Shown here: in pieces, positions 33,404 through 43,109 of the stretch | How positions within the stretch are numbered: the first letter of the stretch is position 1 | Layout: each line of letters begins with the position of its first letter | Source of the DNA: Eubacterium sp. | GTDB taxonomy: Bacteria; Bacillota; Clostridia; Lachnospirales; Lachnospiraceae | Length of the DNA stretch: 64,000 bases | Assembly (NCBI GenBank): GCA_017619835.1 | Contig: JAFZRN010000010.1 | Location: 26,085-90,084, forward strand | Direction: 5' to 3' | Program-made: the position numbers and the translations under genes | The notes under the pieces: model-generated | Told to the model about the DNA's origin: nothing | What the model saw: the letters and a program-made list of their open reading frames with translations, nothing else | Database searches by the model: none

Positions 33404-35936
33404 TGTTAAGAATCGTAAATGTATAGAAAACATTTGCAGAAAAAGCATGTCTGCAAATAAGAGAAGAAATGTGATCCTCGCCATAGCAATAGCGCTGACA
33501 ACTGTGATGCTGACCACACTTTTTACGATCGGTGGAAGTATCATGAAGTCTGTAGAAGAGAGCACAATGTATCAGGTTGGAACAAGCGACCATGCGGGAT
33601 TCAAGTTCCTGACTCAGGAACAATTTGATCTTCTTTCACAGGATTCTGCAGTACACGACCTGTCCTATAACATCATCGTAGGTGATATTCTGAATGAAGA
33701 ATTATATGAAGAGTATACCGAAGCTCATTATACTACAGAAGCCTGTGCAAAATCAGGTTATAGCATGCCTGAAGTTGGAAGTCTTCCGGAAAAGGAAAAT
33801 GAGATAGCAACATGTACAACTGTTCTGGATGCCTTTGGACTGCCTCATGAAATAGGTCAGACAATACATCTGATCTTAAATAATGGATTCTCTGAATATG
33901 AAGGTGACTTCGTAGTGAGCGGATATTGGGAGAAGCCGACAGCAACCCTTGCCAATCAGATATATGTTTCGAAAGATTTCCAGGAAAAGTTTTCTCCGGC
34001 ATGGAAAAATGGAGAGGAAAAGGCTAAATTTGTCGAAATAAACAGTTTCGCAGGTTCTATCAATACCAGCTTTAACTTTAGAAGCTCATATAATATTTCC
34101 GGTCAGATGGACGAGCTTAAAAGTCGTTTGGGATGGGGAAAAGAGGTTAATGAGGGCGTGAACTGGGCTTATGCATCAAGCTCTGTTGATCCTACTTCGG
34201 TAGCTATTGTTCTGATACTGCTGGCACTGATCTTTGCATCAGGATATCTTATCATTTATAACATTTTCTATATTGCTGTTTCGGCAGATATCAGATACTA
34301 TGGCCTGCTCAAGTCCATCGGTACAACCAACAGACAGCTTAAAAAGATCATAGTAAGACAGGCAGCTGTTCTCAGTGTGATCGCAATTCCGGCAGGAATG
34401 ATATTAGGATATATTACCTCTGTAATAGTTCTTCCGGTTATTTCAAACAGCTTTCTTAGGGTTCCATGTGAAATCAGTCCAAGTATATTGGTTTTCGCAG
34501 CAAGTGCCGTATTCTCATGGCTGGTAGTAAGGATCAGCTGTATCAAGCCCTGCAAGGTCATTAAGAAAATATCTCCTGTTGAGGCGGTCAGATATAGCGA
34601 CTATACAGGAATCAATCTTTCCGGTAAGAAGAAGACAAGAAAAGTAACACCTGTTTCAATGGCATGGGAGAATCTTAAGCGCAGCAGAAGCAAAACAGCT
34701 GTAGTAATATTATCACTGGCTCTTAGTATCATTATGATAAATGTAACAGTATCCATAGTATCGAGCTTTGATAGCAATAGATATGTAAAGATGTATGCTG
34801 ATTCTGATTTTACTGTATCCGAAGGTTCAATGATTAGCAAGAACTATCAGTTTATTACTTATGAAGGAGTATCGGAACAGGATATAGAAGCACTTGGTAA
34901 AATAGATGGAGTAACAGAATCAGGTTCTGTTTACATGAGTGATCGCTTTCAGCTTTTAGAGGGTACAGCTTATGATCGTGCTAAGAAGCTGTATGAAGAT
35001 CATACTGACTGGTTTGTTTATGAAGAGGCACAGAAAGCGGAATATGATGAAAGTATATATGACAGACACGAGGTTAATTCACATATTTATGGTGTTGATA
35101 AAATGGTCTTTGATAAGATTGAAATAGATGATGGTGATTTAGACTGGGAAAAATTCAGTACAGGAAAATATGTCATCGCATCTGCACCTCTTGAAAGTGG
35201 CAACGGCAAGGATGATGCATCATATGCGTTCTATCAGATCGGAGAAACTGTAAAGATCCAGTTCCCTAATGGAAGTGAAGAAGAATATGAGGTTATGGCC
35301 ATCGGAGATATCTCCTTTGCAATGGGACCTGATCATTCACATAATCTTGATGTAAACTTTTCAATTCCGACACAGGAGTACCTGAAGCAAGTTCCGGAGT
35401 CACAGGGAGCAATGAAGTATTTCTTTAATGTAGAAGAAACAAAGATGGAATCTGTAGAAGAGGCTGTAAGTGAGTATTGTGATGTTACAAATCCGAATCT
35501 TGGTCATACATCCCGTATTACTTTTCTTAATGATTTCAAGCAGATGACAGATACGTTTGTCCTGGTTGGCGGTGTGCTCAGCTTTATCCTGGCACTTATC
35601 GGAATACTTAACTTCATCAATCTGACTATAACATCTATCAATGAGAGACAGAAGGAACTTGGAATTATAAGAGCTATCGGAATGACTCAAAAGCAGATGA
35701 ACCAGATGCTTGTGGGAGAAGGAGCTCTTAGAATTTGCCTGACATTTGCATTTGTTCTGACAGTTGGACTGCTGCTTAATTATGTGATCGTAAATCTGAT
35801 AGCAGGACAGATGGTGATGTTCAGCTATAAGTTTGTGATCTGGCCCATACTTGTATGTATTCCGGTATTTCTTGCAATCTCAATTGCTGTTCCGAGACTT
35901 GTGATCTCATCTCGTAAGATGTCCGGACTTAAATAG
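33396..35936 (+). CDS. FtsX-like ABC transporter permease
   Basis: An 846-aa permease with two FtsX repeats: a membrane segment near residue 30, a large extracellular region, three helices around 265-400, a fourth start at about 440, a second extracellular region (about 470-720) and three closing helices. Conserved FtsX text is visible (YYGLLKSIGTTNRQLKKII; ELGIIRAIGMTQKQMNQML). ATG 33396 overlaps the ATPase stop, and the earlier in-frame start lies inside that gene. It is the likely sensory partner of the kinase at 31785. Confidence 0.9.
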   Translation: MSNVKNRKCIENICRKSMSANKRRNVILAIAIALTTVMLTTLFTIGGSIMKSVEESTMYQVGTSDHAGFKFLTQEQFDLLSQDSAVHDLSYNIIVGDILNEELYEEYTEAHYTTEACAKSGYSMPEVGSLPEKENEIATCTTVLDAFGLPHEIGQTIHLILNNGFSEYEGDFVVSGYWEKPTATLANQIYVSKDFQEKFSPAWKNGEEKAKFVEINSFAGSINTSFNFRSSYNISGQMDELKSRLGWGKEVNEGVNWAYASSSVDPTSVAIVLILLALIFASGYLIIYNIFYIAVSADIRYYGLLKSIGTTNRQLKKIIVRQAAVLSVIAIPAGMILGYITSVIVLPVISNSFLRVPCEISPSILVFAASAVFSWLVVRISCIKPCKVIKKISPVEAVRYSDYTGINLSGKKKTRKVTPVSMAWENLKRSRSKTAVVILSLALSIIMINVTVSIVSSFDSNRYVKMYADSDFTVSEGSMISKNYQFITYEGVSEQDIEALGKIDGVTESGSVYMSDRFQLLEGTAYDRAKKLYEDHTDWFVYEEAQKAEYDESIYDRHEVNSHIYGVDKMVFDKIEIDDGDLDWEKFSTGKYVIASAPLESGNGKDDASYAFYQIGETVKIQFPNGSEEEYEVMAIGDISFAMGPDHSHNLDVNFSIPTQEYLKQVPESQGAMKYFFNVEETKMESVEEAVSEYCDVTNPNLGHTSRITFLNDFKQMTDTFVLVGGVLSFILALIGILNFINLTITSINERQKELGIIRAIGMTQKQMNQMLVGEGALRICLTFAFVLTVGLLLNYVIVNLIAGQMVMFSYKFVIWPILVCIPVFLAISIAVPRLVISSRKMSGLK

Positions 35937-35942
35937 AAGACA

Positions 35943-35966
35943 GGGGACGGTTATCCGTCCCCTTTT
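35943..35966 (+). terminator. Intrinsic terminator after the FtsX permease
   Basis: GGGGACGG (35943-35950) and CCGTCCCC (35955-35962) pair around TTAT and are followed by TTTT. Confidence 0.85.
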
Positions 35967-35975
35967 AACTTATGG

Positions 35976-36004
35976 GTTGACCAATTTGTTTAAAATTGGT
36001 CAAC
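35976..36004 (+). promoter_or_regulatory. Inverted repeat upstream of fruK, candidate regulator-binding site
   Basis: GTTGACCAATTT (35976-35987) and AAATTGGTCAAC (35993-36004) form a perfect 12-bp inverted repeat with a 5-nt gap, 8 bp upstream of the fru -35 element. TTGACC recurs at 36018. The TTTTT after it also allows a terminator reading, but a strong terminator is already present at 35943, so operator is the preferred guess (DeoR-type FruR encoded at 43110). Confidence 0.5.
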
Positions 36005-36011
36005 TTTTTGA

Positions 36012-36040
36012 TTGATTTTGACCGAATTTGATTATATACT
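36012..36040 (+). promoter_or_regulatory. Promoter of the fructose operon
   Basis: TTGATT (36012-36017) and TATACT (36035-36040) with a 17-bp spacer, leaving a 5' leader of about 65 nt before fruK. Confidence 0.6.
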
Positions 36041-36113
36041 GATTTTATGATGCAAAATTAGGCGTGACAGAGGTGCGTTATGCTGTCATGCAGTACGATG
36101 TGGAGGTGGCAAA

Positions 36114-37019
36114 ATGGTATATACCATAACATTCAACCCATCACTTGACTATATCGTTACGGTTGACGATTTTAAGCTTGGGCTTACAAACCGGACAACA
36201 TCAGAGCTTATGCTTCCGGGAGGTAAGGGAGTTAATGTTTCGATTGTTCTCAGTAACCTTGGAATCGAGAATACAGCTATTTATTTTTCAGCTGGCTTTG
36301 TAGGTGACGAGATTACAAGAAGGATAACGGAAAGCGGAATAAAAGCTGAAGAGATCAGGATCAGCGAAGGATGTTCCAGAATTAACCTTAAGCTAAAATC
36401 TATCGATGGTACCGAGATAAATGGTATGGGACCTGACATCTCTGATGAAGCTGTAGCAGAGCTGTATAAAAAGCTGGAAGCTTTAAAGGAAGGAGATACT
36501 CTTGTTCTGGCAGGAAGTATTCCTTCGAGTTTGCCGGAGACTATATACAGTGATATTATGGCAAATCTTCAAGGAAAGGGAATAAGGATAGTGGTTGATG
36601 CTACAAAAGATCTTCTGGTAAATGTACTCAAGTATAAACCATTCCTTATCAAACCCAATAATCATGAACTTGGAGAAATCTTTGGTGTCAAACTTGAAAC
36701 CAGAGAGAGCGTAATTGAGTACGCTCAGAAGTTACTGGAAATGGGGGCTCAAAATGTAATCATTTCCATGGCCGGTGAAGGTGCGGTATTTGTTAACGGC
36801 GATGGCGAAGTATACATGAGAGAAGCTCCGAAAGGGAAACTCGTAAACGGCGTAGGCGCAGGCGATTCAATGGTGGCAGGATTTATTGCGGGATATCTGA
36901 CAGAAAAGAATTTGCTCCATGCATTTAAACTGGGACTTAGTTCAGGGTCTGCCAGCGCATTTTCGGAAAACCTGGCAACAAAAGAAGAGATTATGAGGGT
37001 TTATTCAACAGTAGAGTAA
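36114..37019 (+). CDS. fruK: 1-phosphofructokinase
   Basis: A 301-aa PfkB-family sugar kinase. PGGKGVNVSIVLSNLG near residues 37-52 and the catalytic VGAGDSMVAGF near 244-254 (Asp base) are typical of fructose-1-phosphate kinases, and TFNPSLDYIVTV is the usual N-terminus. It makes fructose-1,6-bisphosphate from the fructose-1-phosphate delivered by the EIIABC encoded next (17-bp gap). GGAGG lies 9 nt upstream of the ATG. Tagatose-6-phosphate kinase is the nearest alternative; the fruA neighbour decides for fruK. Confidence 0.93.
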   Translation: MVYTITFNPSLDYIVTVDDFKLGLTNRTTSELMLPGGKGVNVSIVLSNLGIENTAIYFSAGFVGDEITRRITESGIKAEEIRISEGCSRINLKLKSIDGTEINGMGPDISDEAVAELYKKLEALKEGDTLVLAGSIPSSLPETIYSDIMANLQGKGIRIVVDATKDLLVNVLKYKPFLIKPNNHELGEIFGVKLETRESVIEYAQKLLEMGAQNVIISMAGEGAVFVNGDGEVYMREAPKGKLVNGVGAGDSMVAGFIAGYLTEKNLLHAFKLGLSSGSASAFSENLATKEEIMRVYSTVE

Positions 37020-37036
37020 AGAAGGAGGGGCAAAGA

Positions 37037-39124
37037 ATGAAGATTATAGAACTTCTTGATAAGAAGAGTATAAGTCTGGATGCAGCGCCGAAGTCTAAAA
37101 GCGAAGCGCTCGATATGGCAGTAGATCTTATGGCGGCAAGCGGAAAGATCAAAGACAAAGAAGCTTATAAACAACTGGTTTATGCACGAGAAGAAGAGAG
37201 CACCACAGGTGTAGGAGAAGGCATAGCTATTCCTCACGGAAAAGGTGATTGTGTTGATAATCCGGGACTTGCAGCTATGGTAATAAAGGATGGAGTTGAT
37301 TTTGAATCACTTGATGAGGAACCGGTTAATATTCTTTTCCTTATCGCAGCTCCTGATACGGAAGATAATGTACATCTGGATGTGCTTTCAAAGCTTTCCA
37401 TGATGCTTATGGATGAGGACTTCCGTAATTCACTCATAAATGCCAAGGATGTTGACGAGTTTATCGATATTATAGATAAAGCTGATGAAGGAAGAGGAAG
37501 TGTTGATGAGACAATAGCTGAAACATCCATAGTGGATGATACATCAGGCGCACTCAAGGTTGTTGCAGTAACTTCCTGTCCTACCGGAATCGCTCATACT
37601 TATATGGCTGCCGAAGGTCTTGAGAAGGCAGCTGATAAGGCAGGAATAAAGATAAAGATAGAAACCAGAGGATCATCCGGTGCAAAGAATCTCCTTACCG
37701 ATGAAGATATAGCTGCAGCTGACTGTGTAATAGTAACAGCTGATTCAAAGGTTCCGATGGATAGATTTAAAGGTAAGAAGGTTATTCAGCGTAAGGTTGC
37801 TGACGGAATCAATAAAGCTGATGAACTCATGGGTATCGTAAAAGACGGATCAGCACCTGTCTTCGCGGGAGATGCTTCGGAAAGCAGCGAAAGCGAAAAA
37901 TCAGATAGTCAGGGCAGCGTAGGACACAAGGTTTATACATGGCTTATGAACGGTGTTTCCCATATGCTTCCTTTCGTAATCGGTGGTGGTATCCTTGTGG
38001 CTATTGCGTTCCTGATCGATACAATAGCTGGATACGGCGCAACAGGTGGCGGAGACTTTGGTAGCATCACACCTCTTGCAGCACTTCTTAAGTATATCGG
38101 TGGTCTTTCGATGGGACTTATGGTTCCGGTTCTTGCAGGATATATAGCATATGCAATAGCAGACAGACCGGGTCTTGCCGTAGGTTTTGTAGGTGGTATG
38201 CTTGCATCCAACGGTAATGCACTTCTTTCCGGTTATACATTTGCAGAAGGCACACTTGTAGATGGAAGAGCAATCGGTGGATTCGGACAATTCCTTTCCA
38301 GATTTGCATTTCAGCAGCCGGACGGCGGTAATACAGTATCCGGATTCCTTGGTGGTATCGTAGCAGGTTTCCTTGCAGGATTCATTGTTTTGTGGCTCCA
38401 GAAGATCTGTGCTAAGCTTCCGCCTGCACTGGATGGAATCAAGCCGACACTCATTTATCCGCTTTGCGGAATCTTCCTTGAAGGCATAATAATGTGCTTC
38501 ATACTTAATCCGCTTATCGGACTTGCAAATACAGGTCTTTCACATATGCTTACAGCAATATCCGATGCAGGAATGCTGACAGTACTCGGACTTATCCTAG
38601 GTGCCATGATGGCTATAGATATGGGCGGTCCTATCAATAAGGCAGCTTACGTATTCGGTGTAGGTATGCTTACTCAGGCATCCGATTATATGAACAGTGG
38701 ATTACCTGCAGACGATCCAAAGGTTGTTGCATGTTATGTATCAATGGCAGCAATCATGGTTGGTGGTATGGTTCCGCCGGTTGGTATCGCACTTGCATGC
38801 TGGTTATTCCCTAAGAAGTTTACAAAGGCAGAGCGTGGCTCAGCTGTATCAAATGTCGTAATGGGAGCTTCATTCATCACTGAGGGAGCTATCCCGTTTG
38901 CAGCAGCAGATCCGCTTCATACAATTCCTTGTACAATGGTTGGATCAGGAGTTGCAGGCTTCCTCGCAGCGCTCTTCAAATGTACACTTATGGCACCTCA
39001 TGGAGGAGTTTTCGTATTTGCAACAGTTGGAAATCCATTTATGTATATCGTAGCATGGCTTGTTGGTTCGGCAGTTACATGCGTAATGCTCGGATTTATC
39101 AGGAAGCCGGCTGATATGAAATAA
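37037..39124 (+). CDS. fruA: Fructose-specific PTS enzyme IIABC
   Basis: A 695-aa fused PTS transporter: EIIA (about 1-150, phospho-His67 in GIAIPHGKGD), EIIB (about 173-275, phospho-Cys181 in TSCPTGIAHTYMAAEGL) and the EIIC membrane domain (about 290-690). A Ser/Glu-rich linker joins B and C. It takes up fructose and phosphorylates it to fructose-1-phosphate using phosphate from HPr. The gene has AGGAGGGG before its ATG. It is followed by ptsH, fbp and ptsI, so the whole phosphorelay is encoded in one operon. Confidence 0.93.
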   Translation: MKIIELLDKKSISLDAAPKSKSEALDMAVDLMAASGKIKDKEAYKQLVYAREEESTTGVGEGIAIPHGKGDCVDNPGLAAMVIKDGVDFESLDEEPVNILFLIAAPDTEDNVHLDVLSKLSMMLMDEDFRNSLINAKDVDEFIDIIDKADEGRGSVDETIAETSIVDDTSGALKVVAVTSCPTGIAHTYMAAEGLEKAADKAGIKIKIETRGSSGAKNLLTDEDIAAADCVIVTADSKVPMDRFKGKKVIQRKVADGINKADELMGIVKDGSAPVFAGDASESSESEKSDSQGSVGHKVYTWLMNGVSHMLPFVIGGGILVAIAFLIDTIAGYGATGGGDFGSITPLAALLKYIGGLSMGLMVPVLAGYIAYAIADRPGLAVGFVGGMLASNGNALLSGYTFAEGTLVDGRAIGGFGQFLSRFAFQQPDGGNTVSGFLGGIVAGFLAGFIVLWLQKICAKLPPALDGIKPTLIYPLCGIFLEGIIMCFILNPLIGLANTGLSHMLTAISDAGMLTVLGLILGAMMAIDMGGPINKAAYVFGVGMLTQASDYMNSGLPADDPKVVACYVSMAAIMVGGMVPPVGIALACWLFPKKFTKAERGSAVSNVVMGASFITEGAIPFAAADPLHTIPCTMVGSGVAGFLAALFKCTLMAPHGGVFVFATVGNPFMYIVAWLVGSAVTCVMLGFIRKPADMK

Positions 39125-39171
39125 TTAAAAGAAAAAAATGAAACTATAAATATATTTAGGAGGTAACACAA

Positions 39172-39429
39172 ATGGTAAGTTTTGAGTATGAGATCAAGGA
39201 TGTTCACGGAATTCACGCAAGACCTGCAACAGATCTGTTTAAGCTGACAAAGAATTATGAATCAGCTGTTAAGGTTGCAAAGGGTGACAGAGAAGTTCCT
39301 TTCAAGGGGCTTATGGGTATCATGTCACTTGGAGCAAAGCAGGGTGATACAGTTAAGTTTACATTCGAAGGTCCTGATGAAGAAGCAGAGCTGGCTGCTG
39401 TTAAGGAGTTTATGGAAGCTAATCTGTAA
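39172..39429 (+). CDS. ptsH: HPr phosphocarrier with Gly at position 46
   Basis: 85 aa. The active site His15 and its partner Arg17 are in HGIHARPAT, and the rest of the fold matches HPr (PFKGLMGIMSLGA, FEGPDEEAELAAV). In Gram-positive HPr, residue 46 is normally Ser and is phosphorylated by HPr kinase for catabolite control; here the codon at 39307-39309 is GGG (Gly46). It should pass phosphate from EI to EIIA but cannot be Ser46-phosphorylated. AGGAGG lies 9 nt before the ATG. Whether a second, ordinary HPr exists elsewhere cannot be seen. Confidence 0.92.
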   Translation: MVSFEYEIKDVHGIHARPATDLFKLTKNYESAVKVAKGDREVPFKGLMGIMSLGAKQGDTVKFTFEGPDEEAELAAVKEFMEANL

Positions 39430-39484
39430 ATCATCAAAGTCAGTATATGTTAGCTAATATGTGATGGTGCGCGAGGTACGATAG

Positions 39485-41431
39485 ATGAGAGATATGGATT
39501 ATTTGAATCTCCTCAGTCACGAGTTTCCGAGTGTTCGGAGCTGTGCGGCAGAGATGATCAATCTAAATGCCATCTTGGCACTTCCAAAGGGAAATGAGTT
39601 CTTCTTTTCGGATATACATGGGGAGTATGAAAGCTTTATACATCTTATCCGGAGTGCTTCGGGCGTAGTTAAGGCGAAGATCGAAGACGTATTTGGAAGC
39701 CTCATGACAGAAGAAGAGCAAAGTAAGCTTGCACATCTCATATATTATCCTAACGAAGTACTGAGTACTATGAAGCATTCAGGTGAAATAGCTGATGGAT
39801 GGTACGAACGTACCATTCATCAGCTTGTTATGCTTGTTAGAGAAGTATCATCCAAGTACACCAGATCAAAGGTCCGTAGAAAGATGCCTGAGGAATACGG
39901 TTATGCAATAGATGAACTGATCCATACGGATGAGTCGGACCCTGATAAAAGGCTGTACTATAACGAGATAATAAAATCCGTCGCAAGGATAGAAGTAGCA
40001 GATGATTTCATCATAGCCTTATCCGAACTGATACAGTCGCTTCTTATCGATACCCTTCATATCATCGGCGATATATTCGATCGTGGTCCCAGAGCGGACT
40101 ATGTAATGGATGAACTGATAAAGTTTAGAAACGTCGATATTCAGTGGGGTAATCATGATATAAGCTGGATGGGTGCGGCAACCGGGAATACCACATGTAT
40201 TGCAACGGTTCTGAGGATAGCCACAGGCTATAATTCGTTTGATGTACTTGAAGATGGCTATGGTATAAATCTGAGACCGCTTTCCATGTTTGCGGATAAG
40301 ATATATAAGAAAGATGAATGTAAATGCTTTTGGCCGCATTTACTTGATGATAATAAGTACGATTCTGTTTCACCATCGCTTGCTGCAAAAATGTGCAAAG
40401 CAATCTCTATTATCGAACTTAAACTGTCAGGTCAGCTTATAAAGCGTCATGCGGAGTTTCAAATGAATGACAGGCTTCTGCTTGATAAGATCGATTACGA
40501 AAAAGGGACAGTTCTTATCGGTGATAAGGAATATAAGATGAAGGATATGAATTTTCCTACTATTGATCCGAATGATCCTTATAAGCTTACGGATGAAGAA
40601 GAAAAGCTTGTAGAAACTCTCAAGATATCATTCCTTCATAGCAGAAGACTTCAGAAGCATGTCAGATTTTTATATTCTCACGGAAGTATATACAAGAAGT
40701 ATAATAATAATCTTTTGTTCCACGGATGTATTCCGATGGATGAAAACGGAGATTTCATAGTTCTTGTTACTGATGAGGGTAAGTACCGTGGAAAAGATCT
40801 GATGGATTTCTTTGAAGAGAAGATAATAGATGCATATTTTGCAGATGAGTTTGATGAGCCGGAAAAGAAAAAGTATGGTGTTGACCTTATGTGGTATATG
40901 TGGGCAGGACCTATATCTCCTCTTTTCGGAAAAGATAGGATGGCCACATTTGAACACACATTTTTAGAAGAAAAAGAGCTGGCTAAAGAAAACTATAATG
41001 CTTATTACGAGTTTTCAAAACAGCCTGAGTATTGTGATAAGATTTTCGAAGAATTTGAAATGAATCCGGAGATTTCTCATATAATAAACGGTCACGTTCC
41101 GGTAAAGGTTGTGAAGGGTGAAAAGCCCGTAAAAGCTAACGGAAAGCTTTATGTGATAGATGGCGGCCTCTCGAAGGCATATCACAAAAGAACGGGAATA
41201 GCAGGTTATACATTGATCTTTAATTCCCACCATCTGGCACTTGCCGAGCATATGGAAAATGACCGTAAGGGAGATAATACTCCGAAAATGTATGTTACGG
41301 AAGTACTTCCTCGCAGACTACTTGTAAAGGATACTGACATGGGTGAGGAACTAAAGAAAAGAATATTTGACCTTGAAGAACTTATAGAATGTTATCGGAT
41401 TGGACTTATAAAAGAACACGAGAGGGGGTAA
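39485..41431 (+). CDS. fbp: Fructose-1,6-bisphosphatase, class III
   Basis: A 648-aa enzyme of the Firmicutes-type class III bisphosphatases, which carry a calcineurin-like metallophosphatase core: FFSDIHGEYESF, GDIFDRGPRADYV and WGNHDISWMGA supply the metal ligands. It converts fructose-1,6-bisphosphate to fructose-6-phosphate, needed for hexosamine, pentose and cell-wall synthesis when cells grow on fructose entering as fructose-1-phosphate. The length is as expected. GCGAGG lies before the ATG. The next gene starts 6 bp after its stop. Confidence 0.93.
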   Translation: MRDMDYLNLLSHEFPSVRSCAAEMINLNAILALPKGNEFFFSDIHGEYESFIHLIRSASGVVKAKIEDVFGSLMTEEEQSKLAHLIYYPNEVLSTMKHSGEIADGWYERTIHQLVMLVREVSSKYTRSKVRRKMPEEYGYAIDELIHTDESDPDKRLYYNEIIKSVARIEVADDFIIALSELIQSLLIDTLHIIGDIFDRGPRADYVMDELIKFRNVDIQWGNHDISWMGAATGNTTCIATVLRIATGYNSFDVLEDGYGINLRPLSMFADKIYKKDECKCFWPHLLDDNKYDSVSPSLAAKMCKAISIIELKLSGQLIKRHAEFQMNDRLLLDKIDYEKGTVLIGDKEYKMKDMNFPTIDPNDPYKLTDEEEKLVETLKISFLHSRRLQKHVRFLYSHGSIYKKYNNNLLFHGCIPMDENGDFIVLVTDEGKYRGKDLMDFFEEKIIDAYFADEFDEPEKKKYGVDLMWYMWAGPISPLFGKDRMATFEHTFLEEKELAKENYNAYYEFSKQPEYCDKIFEEFEMNPEISHIINGHVPVKVVKGEKPVKANGKLYVIDGGLSKAYHKRTGIAGYTLIFNSHHLALAEHMENDRKGDNTPKMYVTEVLPRRLLVKDTDMGEELKKRIFDLEELIECYRIGLIKEHERG

Positions 41432-41437
41432 AACCGA

Positions 41438-43093
41438 ATGATAATAAAAGAAGGCAAAGCCGTTTTTGAAGGGGTTGCCATAGGAAAGCTTTCAGTTTTC
41501 AAAAAAACCGAACAGACGGTAAAGAGAGAAAAAGTATCGGATGTTGAGGCGGAAGTTAAACGATATGAAGATGCAAGAGCAGCAGCCGTTAATCAGCTTC
41601 AGGCACTATATGAAAAAGCAGTAAAAGAAGTTGGTGAGGCAAGCGCTGAGATATTCGAAGCTCATCAGATGATGGTTGAGGACGGAGACTATATAGATTC
41701 CGTAGAGAATATCATTCGTTCCCAGGGCCTTAACGCAGAATTTGCCGTTGCAGAAACCGGAGATAATTTCCAGAAAATGTTTCTGGAAATGGATGATGAA
41801 TACTTCCGCGGACGTGCAGCAGATGTTAAAGATATTACCGAAAGGATCATCAATTGTCTTGCGGGCGGCGGAAGCGTAGGAATAGAAAGTGATGAGCCCG
41901 TTATAGTTGTGGCTGATGACCTTGCTCCGTCGGAAACAGTTCAGATGGATAAGGACAAGATACTTTCCTTTGTAACTGTTCACGGATCTGCGAATTCTCA
42001 TACATCGATCCTGGCTAAGACAATGAATATCCCGGCGATAATAGGCTGCGATATTCCTCTTACGGACGAGATGAATGGAAGAGAAGCAATAGTTGACGGC
42101 TTTGAAGGAAAGGTATATATTGACCCGGATCCTGAAGTGCTGGCAGAAAAGAAGAAGATACTTCTTCAGGAACAGGAAAAGAAAACTCTTCTCGAACAGC
42201 TCAAGGGAAAGGAAAATATCACTCTTGACGGACAGAAGATCAATCTTTATGCAAATATCGGAAACACTAAAGATCTTGCTCTGGTACTTAAGAATGATGC
42301 GGGTGGAATAGGACTTTTCCGTTCAGAGTTTATATATCTTGGTTCGGATGATTATCCGACTGAAGAAGAGCAGTTTGCTATATATAAGCAGGTTGCCGAA
42401 ACAATGGCAGGAAAGAAAGTCATTATCCGTACTCTTGATATCGGAGCTGATAAGCAGGCGGATTATTTCAATCTTCCTCATGAAGAGAATCCGGCAATGG
42501 GTCTTCGTGCAATAAGAATATGTCTTACGAAACCCGAGATATTTAAGACTCAGCTTCGTGCAATACTTCGTGCATCAGCATTTGGTAAGATTTCTATAAT
42601 GTTCCCGATGATCATTTCCGTAGATGAAGTGAAAAAGATAAAGAGCATTGTGGCCGAAGTAAAAAATGAACTGGATGCCGATGGTCTGTTATATGACAAG
42701 GATATCGAACTTGGTATCATGATCGAAACTCCGGCAGCAGTTATGATGGCTGAAGAACTGGCAGAAGAAGTTGACTTTTTCTCAGTCGGAACAAATGACC
42801 TGACCCAGTATACTCTGGCCATAGACAGGCAGAATCAGAGTCTTGATGAGTTCTATGATTCACATCATCCGGGACTCCTTAAGATGTTAAAGATGATCGT
42901 AGACGGAGCTCATAAGGGAGGAGCCTGGGCCGGAATATGCGGTGAACTGGGATCAGACCTTTCACTTACAAAAGAATTTCTCGCTATGGGATATGATGAA
43001 TTATCGGTTTCACCGGGAAGAATTCTTCCACTCAGGAAGGTGGTTCTCGAAACAAATGTTTCGGAATATAAGGAAGAAAAAGGTTACAAATAA
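41438..43093 (+). CDS. ptsI: Phosphoenolpyruvate-protein phosphotransferase (PTS enzyme I)
   Basis: 551 aa, slightly shorter than most EI proteins (about 570). The phospho-His188 is in GSANSHTSILAKT. The PEP-binding barrel shows GIGLFRSEFIYL, RTLDIGADKQ, NPAMGLRAIR and FFSVGTNDLTQYTLA, and WAGICGELGSD carries the catalytic Cys. It transfers phosphate from PEP to HPr. AGAGGGGG lies before its ATG, with a 6-bp gap from fbp. Having ptsI separated from ptsH by fbp is unusual. Confidence 0.93.
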   Translation: MIIKEGKAVFEGVAIGKLSVFKKTEQTVKREKVSDVEAEVKRYEDARAAAVNQLQALYEKAVKEVGEASAEIFEAHQMMVEDGDYIDSVENIIRSQGLNAEFAVAETGDNFQKMFLEMDDEYFRGRAADVKDITERIINCLAGGGSVGIESDEPVIVVADDLAPSETVQMDKDKILSFVTVHGSANSHTSILAKTMNIPAIIGCDIPLTDEMNGREAIVDGFEGKVYIDPDPEVLAEKKKILLQEQEKKTLLEQLKGKENITLDGQKINLYANIGNTKDLALVLKNDAGGIGLFRSEFIYLGSDDYPTEEEQFAIYKQVAETMAGKKVIIRTLDIGADKQADYFNLPHEENPAMGLRAIRICLTKPEIFKTQLRAILRASAFGKISIMFPMIISVDEVKKIKSIVAEVKNELDADGLLYDKDIELGIMIETPAAVMMAEELAEEVDFFSVGTNDLTQYTLAIDRQNQSLDEFYDSHHPGLLKMLKMIVDGAHKGGAWAGICGELGSDLSLTKEFLAMGYDELSVSPGRILPLRKVVLETNVSEYKEEKGYK

Positions 43094-43109
43094 AACGAGG
43101 TGAAATAAA

